Assembly: GCA_964520325.1 (NCBI GenBank)
Contig: CAZFOB010000012.1
Span: 1 to 64,000 of the forward strand
Direction of reading: 5' to 3'
From: CAZFOB01 sp964520325
GTDB taxonomy: Bacteria > Actinomycetota > JAICYB01
DNA: 64,000 bases
Shown: one piece after another, positions 51,864-59,453 of the stretch
How the letters are laid out: each line of letters opens with the position of its first letter
Numbering within the stretch: the first letter of the stretch is position 1
Made by a program: the position numbers and the translations under genes
Notes under the pieces: generated by a model
The model's database searches: none
What the model saw: only the letters and a program-made list of their open reading frames with translations
What the model was told of the DNA's origin: nothing

Positions 51864-53267
51864 ATGGCCGGCATCGTGTCTTTCGGAACCTACCTTCCGT
51901 ACCACCGTCTGAAGCGCGACGCGATCGGCGAATCGCTCAAAGTCCCGTCCGGCAAGGGCACGCGATCGGTCGCGTCCTACGACGAGGATGCAACCACCAT
52001 GGGGGTCGAAGCCGCGCGTAACGCGCTCGCCGCAACGACCGTTGTGCCGACGTCCCTCTTCTTCGCGACGTCGGTTCCCACCTATCTCGACAAGACCAAC
52101 GCGAACGCGATCCACGCTGCGCTCGATCTCGATTCAGCAACGGCTGCCTACGACATGACCGGCTCGGTCCGATCTGGGATCGGCGCGATCAGGGCTGCCC
52201 TCTCGAATGCATCGCCGACACTTGCCGTGCTCGGCGACATCCGCACGGGCAACCCCGGCGGCGCCGACGAGCGCGACGGTGGCGACGGTGCGGTTGCTCT
52301 GCTCTGCGGATCGGAGAACGTGATCGCGGAGTACATCGGCGGTGCGTCCGCCACCGACGAGTTCCTCGAGCGCTGGCGACGCCCAGGTGATGCGGCCTCG
52401 CGCGTGTGGGAGGAGCGCTTCGGTGAGGACGTCTACGTCCCGCTCGCCGAGCAAGCCTTCAACGATGCGCTGAAATCCACAGGGGTCACGGCAACCGAGA
52501 TCGACCACTTGGTTCTCACCGGCACACACGCACGAGCGTTGCGCGCCTTCGCGCGGATGACAGGTGCGCGTCCCGATGCTGTTGTGGGCGACCTCGCGGC
52601 AACGGTGGGCAATACCGGCACTGCGCACCCCGGCTTGCTCCTCGCGACCGCGCTCGAGCGCGCGAAGCCGGGCGAGACGATCGCGGTCGTCGTTGCGGCG
52701 GACGGCGCCGAGGTCCTCATCTTCCGCGCGACCGACGCGATCTCTGCGTACGAAGCGTCGACAAGCGTCGCCGAGCTCCTCGAAGCGACGCGCGACGACC
52801 TCGACTACCAGAAGTTCCTGACGTGGCGTGGGTTCTTGAAGCGCGAACCACCGCGGCGTCCCGATCCTCTCTCTCCGGAATCGCCACCGTCACACCGCTA
52901 CAAGGCGTGGAAGTTCGCGTTCACCGGAAGCAAGTGCGAAGCGTGCGGCATGCGCCATCTCCCGCCGCAGGACGTGTGCGCGGGTTGCCAGGCCGTCCGT
53001 CAGATGAAGCCAGAGCCGATGGCGGACGTGAAGGCGACGATCACTACGTACACGATCGACCGCCTTGCGTATTCGGAGAGCCCGCCGAACGTCGCGGCCG
53101 TCGTCGACTTCGACGGCGGCGGACGCTACCGCTGCCAGCTCACCGACGTCGATCCCGATTCCGTCGCGATCGGCGACCGCGTCGAGATGACGTTCCGCAG
53201 GATGTTCGAAAGCAATGGGATCGTGAACTACCACTGGAAAGCTCGGCCGATCCGGGGAGGTAATTGA
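51864..53267 (+). CDS. KAS III/HMG-CoA-synthase-like protein fused to DUF35 OB-fold
   Basis: A 467-residue two-domain protein. Residues of about 1-325 resemble the thiolase-fold KAS III/HMG-CoA synthase group, but the position of the active-site Cys, around DMTGSVRSG (98-105), has none and the first cysteine of the protein is Cys144. The C-terminal DUF35 part has a zinc ribbon, Cys358/361/372/375 in CEACGMRHLPPQDVCAGC, and an OB-fold that often binds CoA. The stop overlaps the start of a thiolase gene (TGATG), so it is probably a non-catalytic or scaffold partner of that thiolase. Confidence 0.85.
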   Translation: MAGIVSFGTYLPYHRLKRDAIGESLKVPSGKGTRSVASYDEDATTMGVEAARNALAATTVVPTSLFFATSVPTYLDKTNANAIHAALDLDSATAAYDMTGSVRSGIGAIRAALSNASPTLAVLGDIRTGNPGGADERDGGDGAVALLCGSENVIAEYIGGASATDEFLERWRRPGDAASRVWEERFGEDVYVPLAEQAFNDALKSTGVTATEIDHLVLTGTHARALRAFARMTGARPDAVVGDLAATVGNTGTAHPGLLLATALERAKPGETIAVVVAADGAEVLIFRATDAISAYEASTSVAELLEATRDDLDYQKFLTWRGFLKREPPRRPDPLSPESPPSHRYKAWKFAFTGSKCEACGMRHLPPQDVCAGCQAVRQMKPEPMADVKATITTYTIDRLAYSESPPNVAAVVDFDGGGRYRCQLTDVDPDSVAIGDRVEMTFRRMFESNGIVNYHWKARPIRGGN

Positions 53268-54469
53268 TGGGTTCGCACGGGATCCGCGACCAGGTGTGCA
53301 TCGTCGGGATGGGCTGCACGCCGTTCCGCGAGCACTGGGACAAGGGAGTCGACGAGATGCTCGTCGACTCGGTGACGGGAGCCGTCGCCGACGCCGGGAT
53401 CAAGCTCGGCGACATCGACGCGTTCTGGCTCGGGACGATGGCGTCCGGGAACTCGGGCATCACGCTGAGCAAGCCGCTCAAGCTCGACTACAAGCCCGTG
53501 TCCCGACTCGAGAACTTCTGCGCGACGGGGTCGGAGGCGTTCCGCAACGCGTGCTACGCGATCGCGTCCGGCGCGTACGACATCGGCATGGCGGTTGGTG
53601 TCGAGAAGCTCAAGGACAACGGCTTCTCCGGACTCGCCGGCGGTGGCATCGGCGGGGACGGAACGCAAGCGGCGATCACTGCGCCGGCGCTCTTCTCGAT
53701 GCTCGGCCCGGCCTACGCGAAGAAGTACGGCCTCGATGCCGACGAGCTCAAGGACACCCTCACGCGTATCGCGTGGAAGAACCACAAGAATGGTGCGCTC
53801 AACCCGCGCGCGCAGTTCCAGAAGGAAGTCGCGAAGGAGACGATCGCCGCGTCGCCGCTCGTGGCTGGGAATCTCGGCATCTTCGACTGCTCCGGTGTGT
53901 CGGACGGTTCGGCAGCCGCGATCATCTGTCGCGCCGAGGACGTCCACCGCTACACCGACAACCCGCTCTACGTGAAGGCGCTGTCGTTCGTCGCGGGCCC
54001 CGCGTCGCAGCAGATGGATCCGACGTGGGACTACACGTCGGTGGAAGAGGTCGTGCGGTCGGCATCCGATGCGTACGCACAGGCCGGCATCAGCGATCCG
54101 CGCCTCGAGCTCGCGATGGCCGAAGTGCACGACTGCTTCACGGTGACCGAGCTCGTGTTGATGGAGGACATGGGCTTCGCCGAGCGCGGCATGGGCTGGA
54201 AGGAAGTGCTCGCCGGGACGTTCGATCTCGACGGCGAGCTCCCTGTGAACCCGGACGGCGGACTGAAGAGCTTCGGACACCCCATCGGTGCGTCCGGACT
54301 TCGGATGCTCTTCGAGTGCTGGCTGCAACTCCGAGGTCAGGCACCGCCCGAAAGGCAGATCAAGTCGGTCGAAGCGGGACGCAAGCTCGGACTCACGCAG
54401 AACCTCGGCGGGGGCCCGGGCGAGTGCGTGTCCTTCGTGTCCGTCGTGGGAACCGAGCCGGCAGCATGA
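53267..54469 (+). CDS. Thiolase family protein (acetyl-CoA acetyltransferase-like)
   Basis: A 400-residue thiolase of the SCP2-thiolase-like group. Nucleophile Cys85 is in ENFCATGSEA and His338 in GHPIGASG; VHDCFTVTE carries a further active-site His. It would cleave or condense beta-ketoacyl-CoA. ATG 53267 overlaps the DUF35-fusion stop and GGGGAGG lies upstream; its own stop overlaps the next crotonase by 4 nt. The three genes form one translational unit for acyl-CoA conversion. Confidence 0.93.
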   Translation: MGSHGIRDQVCIVGMGCTPFREHWDKGVDEMLVDSVTGAVADAGIKLGDIDAFWLGTMASGNSGITLSKPLKLDYKPVSRLENFCATGSEAFRNACYAIASGAYDIGMAVGVEKLKDNGFSGLAGGGIGGDGTQAAITAPALFSMLGPAYAKKYGLDADELKDTLTRIAWKNHKNGALNPRAQFQKEVAKETIAASPLVAGNLGIFDCSGVSDGSAAAIICRAEDVHRYTDNPLYVKALSFVAGPASQQMDPTWDYTSVEEVVRSASDAYAQAGISDPRLELAMAEVHDCFTVTELVLMEDMGFAERGMGWKEVLAGTFDLDGELPVNPDGGLKSFGHPIGASGLRMLFECWLQLRGQAPPERQIKSVEAGRKLGLTQNLGGGPGECVSFVSVVGTEPAA

Positions 54470-55212
54470 GCGACCTCGTCCTGTATGAAGTCGACGGCGC
54501 CGTCGCGACGATCACGCTGAACCGTCCCGACAAGCTGAACGCAGTGAATTGGGACGTCGTCGAAGGCCTGGACGAAGCCTTCGATGCAGCGGCCGCGGAC
54601 GATGCGGTGAAGGCAGTGGTGTTGACCGGCGCGGGCAAGGCGTTCTGCGTCGGGGACGACCTGCAGCAGGCGTGGAGCGGTGAACGGTTCGAAGCGCTGA
54701 TGAAGCGCTTCAAAGAACACCCCGAGGAGCCCGAGTTCACGCGACAGTACGACTTCCCCAAGCCGGTGATCGTGGCGGTCAACGGCTACTGCTTCGCTGG
54801 CGCGCTGGAGCTGATCCTCTGGTGCGACATCCTGATCGCGTCGGAGGACGCCCAGTTCGCAACACAGTTCGTGCAGCACGGTCTGACGGCGGGGGCCGTG
54901 ACGTTCTACAGGCTCCCGCGCTTGATCGGCCACGTGAACGCGAGCTACATGCTGCTGACCGGTGAGCGGGTTCCGGCCGAGACGGCAAGGGCCTGGGGGC
55001 TGGTCACAAAGGTGGTGCCGCGCGACGAACTGGTGGCCGAAGCGCAGCGCATCGCGAACGTGATCGCGTCGCATCCGTCGGACGAGGCGATCCAGAACAC
55101 GCGCGAGGGCATCCGAGTGGCTTTGCGCGCCACGCAAGAGGGCCAGAAGGAGATCACTATCTTCTCGAACACCCTTCTGGCGTCCCTCTTCGAACGCATG
55201 GGGGCCACCTAG
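54466..55212 (+). CDS. Enoyl-CoA hydratase/isomerase (crotonase family)
   Basis: A 248-residue crotonase from ATG 54466. ITLNRPDKLNAVNWDVV, GAGKAFCVGDDLQQ and VNGYCFAGALELILWCDILIAS form the CoA-binding and oxyanion-hole regions; VTFYRLPRLIG and GLVTKVVPRDEL follow. It acts with the thiolase in a beta-oxidation-like step. The end of this operon is followed by the dyad of the brnTA promoter. Confidence 0.92.
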   Translation: MSDLVLYEVDGAVATITLNRPDKLNAVNWDVVEGLDEAFDAAAADDAVKAVVLTGAGKAFCVGDDLQQAWSGERFEALMKRFKEHPEEPEFTRQYDFPKPVIVAVNGYCFAGALELILWCDILIASEDAQFATQFVQHGLTAGAVTFYRLPRLIGHVNASYMLLTGERVPAETARAWGLVTKVVPRDELVAEAQRIANVIASHPSDEAIQNTREGIRVALRATQEGQKEITIFSNTLLASLFERMGAT

Positions 55213-55220
55213 GCCTTGGT

Positions 55221-55251
55221 CTCGTTGTATATTGGTGCCATATACAACGAG
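55221..55251 (+). promoter_or_regulatory. Perfect 12-bp dyad and -10 element of brnTA
   Basis: CTCGTTGTATAT (55221-55232) and its exact inverse ATATACAACGAG (55240-55251) flank a 7-nt spacer. TATATT at 55228-55233 could serve as the -10 element. The ribosome-binding site GAGGTGG begins at the end of the right arm. BrnTA complexes bind their own promoter, so this is the likely operator; binding is inferred. Confidence 0.65.
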
Positions 55252-55259
55252 GTGGGACT

Positions 55260-55553
55260 ATTCGCGAAAAGCTCGCCGGGTGCGTTGGCTTCGAGTGGGA
55301 CGAAGGCAACGCAGACAAGAACCTCGAGAAGCATGTCGTTTCGGATACGGAATGTGAACAGATCTTCTTCAACGATCCCCTCGTCGTGGGCAAGGACCCT
55401 GAGCACTCTCAGGACGAGCCGCGTGGGTTCGCACTCGGACGTACCGACGACGGACGGCAACTCTTCGTCGTCTTCTCCGTTCGACGAGCGCTGATCAGAG
55501 TCATCTCAGCGAGAGACATGACGAAAAGCGAGCGGAGGCGTTACCAGCCATGA
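55260..55553 (+). CDS. brnT: BrnT-family RNase toxin, ATT start
   Basis: A 97-residue protein recognised from its BrnT pattern: GFEWDEGNADKNLEKH near the start, ECEQIFFNDPLVV, then ALGRTDDGRQLFVVFSVR and RVISARDMTKSERRRY. BrnT is a small ribonuclease with a RelE-like fold. No ATG, GTG or TTG exists in frame between 55221 and the conserved region. The best start is ATT at 55260, about 5 nt after GAGGTGG, giving MREKLAGCVGFEWD. The stop overlaps the brnA ATG by 4 nt. Confidence 0.88.
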   Translation: MREKLAGCVGFEWDEGNADKNLEKHVVSDTECEQIFFNDPLVVGKDPEHSQDEPRGFALGRTDDGRQLFVVFSVRRALIRVISARDMTKSERRRYQP

Positions 55554-55858
55554 AGAGGAAGCCGATCCCGAGGTTTGAGTCGGAGGATCAGGAACGCAGT
55601 TTCTGGGCCGATGCCGACTCGAGTGCGTACGTCGACTGGAGGGCCGGAGAGCGGGTGGTGCTTCCTCGTCTCAAGCCATCGCAGAAGACCATCTCCTTGA
55701 GGCTTCCGTCCATGATGTTGGCAGAGCTCAAACGGCTGGCTAACAAGCGCGACGTTCCATATCAGTCGCTGCTCAAAGTGTTCCTTGCCGAACGCCTCGA
55801 AGCTGAGCGCCGGGGACGCATTTCGGGATCGGAGTCACCTAATTCGGGAGTGCCGTAA
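55550..55858 (+). CDS. brnA: BrnA-family antitoxin
   Basis: A 102-residue antitoxin. PRFESEDQERSFWADADSSAYVDWR is the BrnA N-terminus that contacts BrnT. TISLRLPSMMLAELKRLANKRDVPYQSLLKVFLAERL is the ribbon-helix-helix DNA-binding part. It neutralises BrnT and, with it, represses the operon. Its last codons overlap, on the other strand, a decayed SDR fragment. Confidence 0.92.
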   Translation: MKRKPIPRFESEDQERSFWADADSSAYVDWRAGERVVLPRLKPSQKTISLRLPSMMLAELKRLANKRDVPYQSLLKVFLAERLEAERRGRISGSESPNSGVP

Positions 55859-56062
55859 ACGGGGTGATTCCCCCGTCGACGACGAACGTGACGTCGTTGT
55901 GGCGCTCGAGCTATCTGAGGTAGCCGGGGCTTAGTTGCGAGTCTATGTCGCTTCACCGAAACGTCCAGCGGGATGTGAACCTGCTGATGCTTGCGCTTGT
56001 CGCCCGTGTCGGGGGCATGCACTGGATAGGTCGGTCCGGACAAAGTGCGACAGGACATCGGC
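55839..56062 (-). pseudogene. Decayed 3' fragment of an SDR gene
   Basis: Read leftward, this stretch matches in broken frames the C-terminal region of the intact SDR gene at 57957-58733. One frame gives GPTYPVHAPDTGDKRKHQQVHIPL against GPIRTDLLMKVLDTDEKR and RLVHIPLG, and another gives VTFVVDGGITPF followed by a stop at 55839 against ATFVVDGGITAAY. Frameshifts and a gap separate the blocks. It overlaps the 3' end of brnA. The intervening nuclease gene lies between this fragment and the intact SDR. Confidence 0.75.
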
Positions 56063-56078
56063 ACGGCTGAACTAGCCG

Positions 56079-57857
56079 TCAGATGAGATCCGGGGCATCC
56101 CCGAAGACTGGGTCCACCCAGTCTTCGGGGGGAATGATTTGGGCGTCGATGCCTGCGTGTTCCTTCAAGAGATAGAGCAGGTTTCCGCCGTCGAGTAGCT
56201 CAAGTGGTTTGCCGGCAGCGAACTCGAAGCTTGCCTTTCCGTAGCCACTTGTCGTGACCAGGATGCCCTTTGATGCTCCCTCGTTCTGCATCGTTCCGAA
56301 GAGATCGCGGACCGCACTGACGCCCACCGTGTTCTTGTAACGCTTGGCCTGGATGACTACCTTCCCACCGAGGATTGGACGGCTGTCGAAGGCGACACAA
56401 TCAACGCCGCCGTCTCTGGAGGCCTGCGTGGCCCGAGTGTCGAGGCCCATGGCTTCGAAGAGGTTCGTGATGAGAGATTCGAACTCACCCGGTGTGAGCT
56501 TCATCAGGTTCGGCCGGCTGTCCAGAGTCGAAATGACATCGGACTCCTCGATGAATCTCGGATCGACCATGTTGAACTCGAGGACAGGGCGGACTGGAGC
56601 GAGTTCAGCGGGGCTTCTCGAAAGGGAGGCGCTCAAGCCTTTCAGGCACTCCGCTGGGTCGACGTTCGCGAGATTGAGTCCTACGAATTGGTCTCGCGTT
56701 GTCCTGACCGTGACCAGGCATGGTCGAACAGCTTGGCCCGTCCGCTTGTCCCTGGTTGAGACGAACGCATTGAGGACGACCGTCTCGAGCTTGGCCGTGC
56801 GGTCCGCCTCGAAGATCTCGTGAAGCGTCCTGAGAGCGACTTGCGAGACCACCGACGAATACAGAGTGCGACGCTGCGTCGCGGGCAGAGGGGTCGAGGA
56901 GATCTCGTCTCTCGGCTTCACATACTTGAAAGACTTCCACTCCGGAATGGCCTCGTAGGGAGGTAGCTCGATCTCAACGACGAGCTGCTTCGACTCAGGA
57001 ACGAAGGCGCACCTCGTGTGACGAGGGAACACATCTGGATATGCGCTTGAGTCCACCACTTGCGTGAAGTACGCCGCTATCGAGTGTGGGTCGTTGGTCT
57101 CGAAGCGATCCCTGAGTGTGTCTATCTCTGCGTGCTGCTTCTGCACGGCGGCCTCGGCCTGTGCGACCTGTGCCCGGTACGCGCGTTCTGCCTCCTCGAG
57201 GTGAGCAAGTCGCTCTGTCTCTCGCTCGCGATGCGCGTCCAGTAGTTTGATGAACGCTTCTTTCGCTTGCCCCATCTCCTCCTCCCACCGAGCCTTGGCA
57301 CCGGGAACCAACTTGCCGAGACCGTGCGGTGCCGTCGGGACAAAGTCGCGGGCGTCCGGTGCCTTTTCCTCGACGCTCAGTGCTCCCGGTGCGAACGGCG
57401 CGATCGCGACGACTTCCTTAAGAGACTCGAAGTCGATGTAGTCGTCAACCGTCAGCGTTGTAGTCAAAAGGCCCCCAAGCGCGGCAGTCGTTTCGGCGAG
57501 GCGTTCATTCATGTCAGCGACTTGTTCTTCTCTTGCCGCGATGCGTGCTTGCTTTTCTTCGCGGGCGTTGGCTAATGTTCCGCGCTCGCGAGCGCTCCGC
57601 GCTCGCTCGATTCGCCGGGCCTCACTGGACAAGAGCCGTAGCTGCTGCGCGGTCGCGCTGTTCCTCGTGCGGCAGCCTGGACAATGGAATGTGATGATGC
57701 CGCTGCCGACAACGGCTCCATGAACTGCGATTGGCGAACGACAGCGTCGGCAAAGGATGAAGCGGACATCGGTCTGGCACCCTCGACACCGAAACCCTGG
57801 TGTGCCCGACGCGACGCCGTTGGACATGCCGCATGCTGGGCATAGTTCCGCGTTCAA
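56079..57857 (-). CDS. Zinc-ribbon, coiled-coil, Mrr-type restriction endonuclease
   Basis: A 592-residue putative nuclease. The N-terminus has tandem zinc ribbons: Cys6/9/24/27 and Cys36/39/59/62. A charged coiled coil follows (about 75-125 and 195-250). A central domain of unknown function reaches about residue 440. The C-terminal Mrr domain has LTPGEFESLITNLFEAMG, Asp486 in DGGVDCVAF and Gln503-Ala-Lys505 in IQAKRY, an intact nuclease motif. Mrr-type enzymes cut modified DNA, so a defence role is likely; the specificity is unknown. It stands between a decayed SDR fragment and the intact SDR, next to brnTA. Confidence 0.87.
   Translation of the reverse strand: MNAELCPACGMSNGVASGTPGFRCRGCQTDVRFILCRRCRSPIAVHGAVVGSGIITFHCPGCRTRNSATAQQLRLLSSEARRIERARSARERGTLANAREEKQARIAAREEQVADMNERLAETTAALGGLLTTTLTVDDYIDFESLKEVVAIAPFAPGALSVEEKAPDARDFVPTAPHGLGKLVPGAKARWEEEMGQAKEAFIKLLDAHRERETERLAHLEEAERAYRAQVAQAEAAVQKQHAEIDTLRDRFETNDPHSIAAYFTQVVDSSAYPDVFPRHTRCAFVPESKQLVVEIELPPYEAIPEWKSFKYVKPRDEISSTPLPATQRRTLYSSVVSQVALRTLHEIFEADRTAKLETVVLNAFVSTRDKRTGQAVRPCLVTVRTTRDQFVGLNLANVDPAECLKGLSASLSRSPAELAPVRPVLEFNMVDPRFIEESDVISTLDSRPNLMKLTPGEFESLITNLFEAMGLDTRATQASRDGGVDCVAFDSRPILGGKVVIQAKRYKNTVGVSAVRDLFGTMQNEGASKGILVTTSGYGKASFEFAAGKPLELLDGGNLLYLLKEHAGIDAQIIPPEDWVDPVFGDAPDLI
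56099..56130. repeat. Perfect 14-bp hairpin in the last codons of the Mrr-type gene
   Basis: CCCCGAAGACTGGG and CCCAGTCTTCGGGG flank a TCCA loop. The hairpin lies within the coding end (EDWVDPVFGD on the minus strand), 10 codons before the stop. No T-run follows, so it is not a standard intrinsic terminator; it may shape mRNA decay or act as a binding site. Confidence 0.85.
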
Positions 57858-57956
57858 GTGGTGCTCCTGTGCGCTCCCGGTCCTGCCCTCAAGCTAGTTG
57901 CGTCCGCCAGACGTGGCCACTCGGCGGCACAGTCGGATGCGGTTCCAAGGGTAGGT

Positions 57957-58733
57957 CTAATCCGGCGTTACGTAGGCGGCGGTGATGCCGCCGTCTACCA
58001 CGAACGTGGCCCCCGTTGTGAAACTGGACTCGTCTGACGCGAGCCAGAGCGCCGCTTTCGCGATCTCGGAGGCTTCGCCGAAGCGTCCGAGCGGGATGTG
58101 AACCAAACGGCGGTTGCGCTTCTCGTCGGTGTCGAGCACCTTCATCAACAGGTCTGTTCGGATCGGCCCCGGGCAGAGCGCGTTCACGCGGATGTTCTCT
58201 CGCGCGTGGATCGTCGCAAGCTCGCGGCTCATCGCGAGCACACCGCCTTTCGACGCCGTGTACGCGATCTGCGGCGTCGCGGCTCCCATCAGCGCTACGA
58301 AGCTCGCCGTGTTCACGATCGAGCCGCCGCCGGCTCTTCGCAACGCAGGGATCCCGTAGCGACACCCCAGGTACACGCCTTTGAGGTTCACGTTCATCGT
58401 GAGGTCCCAGACATCCTCGTCGGTGTCCTGCGTGTCGCCGTCGTTGGCGAGCATGATCCCGGCGTTGTTGAACAGGACGTCCAGCTTCCCGAAAGCATCC
58501 TCCGCCTTCGCTATCATCGCTTCGCAGTCGACGGCCTTCGATACGTCGGCTCTGATCGAGATCGCTTCGCCGCCGGTCTCGATGATGTCCTCGGCGACGG
58601 AAGCCGCTCGGTCGCCGTCGAGATCGACCACCGCGACGCGCGCACCCTCGGACGCGAACAGCAGCGCCGACTCCCGCCCGATCTCGCCGGCGCCTCCGGT
58701 GATCAGCGCGACCTTTCCGTCCAATCGAGTCAC
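57957..58733 (-). CDS. Short-chain dehydrogenase/reductase (SDR)
   Basis: A 258-residue classical SDR. The cofactor loop is TGGAGEIG; ADVSKAVDCE and NNAGIM follow; the catalytic Tyr/Lys are in YTASKGG with Ser in VNTASF; the C-terminus is TFVVDGGITAAYVTPD. The Asp after strand 2 (VVDLDGDRA) suggests NAD(H). The start is GTG 58733, overlapping the previous stop (GTGA); a longer reading into the upstream gene is not needed. Part of a leftward operon with a PuuD-like amidotransferase and a glutamine-synthetase-like ligase, so it may oxidise an amine-derived alcohol or aldehyde (inference). Confidence 0.93.
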   Translation of the reverse strand: MTRLDGKVALITGGAGEIGRESALLFASEGARVAVVDLDGDRAASVAEDIIETGGEAISIRADVSKAVDCEAMIAKAEDAFGKLDVLFNNAGIMLANDGDTQDTDEDVWDLTMNVNLKGVYLGCRYGIPALRRAGGGSIVNTASFVALMGAATPQIAYTASKGGVLAMSRELATIHARENIRVNALCPGPIRTDLLMKVLDTDEKRNRRLVHIPLGRFGEASEIAKAALWLASDESSFTTGATFVVDGGITAAYVTPD

Positions 58734-59446
58734 GCGCGCACCAACGACGCTCCGACGAACGCGTCGAACAGTCTCGCCTGCGTCGGATCGGCCGTAGCCG
58801 TGAGCTCGGGGTGCCATTGCACACCGAACAGCCACGGATGACCCCCAACATCGATGACCTCGACGGCTTCGATGATCCCGTCAGGTGCCCGAGCGACGGC
58901 GCGCAGACCAGAACCGAGGCGGTCGACCGCTTGGTGGTGCCACGACATCGGTTCGATCTCGGCCGCGCCGAGCAGAGAAGCCAGACGGGACGACGCGTCT
59001 ACCGAGATCGGGTGCGGCACAGGGCCGGGCGGCTGTGTGCGGTGGAGCACGTCCTCGCCGACGACATCGGGCACGTGGACGTGAAGCGTCCCTCCGAGCG
59101 CAACATTCAGCACCTGCGTCCCGCGGCAGATCGCGAGGAGCGGTAATCCGCGCTCGACGGCGAGCCGAGCCAGCGCGATCTCCATCGAGTCACGACCGGC
59201 GTCCGTCATGTAGACCTTCTCGTGCGTCGGGCCACCCCACACCGATGGGTCGATGTCGCCTCCACCCGTCAGGACTAATCCGTCGACGACGTCCAGCAAA
59301 CCGGCAACATCGGGCTCTCCGGGTGGTACCAACACCGCGCGTCCGCCGGCAGCGCGCACGCACGAGACGTACTCCTCGGGCAGGTTGATGCGGTCGACGA
59401 CTTCGTCCGGGCCGTATGTCGTGATCGCGATCAGAGGGGCGGGCAT
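58730..59446 (-). CDS. Gamma-glutamyl-gamma-aminobutyrate hydrolase-like (peptidase C26)
   Basis: A 238-residue class I glutamine-amidotransferase-like hydrolase. The nucleophile Cys is in ICRGTQVLNVALGG and the His/Glu pair in VQWHPEL; LVLTGGGDIDP is the oxyanion strand. PuuD-type enzymes remove the glutamyl group from gamma-glutamyl-GABA in putrescine breakdown. It lies 7 nt downstream of a glutamine-synthetase-like ligase, the step that adds the glutamyl group, which supports that reading. Confidence 0.92.
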   Translation of the reverse strand: MPAPLIAITTYGPDEVVDRINLPEEYVSCVRAAGGRAVLVPPGEPDVAGLLDVVDGLVLTGGGDIDPSVWGGPTHEKVYMTDAGRDSMEIALARLAVERGLPLLAICRGTQVLNVALGGTLHVHVPDVVGEDVLHRTQPPGPVPHPISVDASSRLASLLGAAEIEPMSWHHQAVDRLGSGLRAVARAPDGIIEAVEVIDVGGHPWLFGVQWHPELTATADPTQARLFDAFVGASLVRA

Positions 59447-59453
59447 CTGGTTT

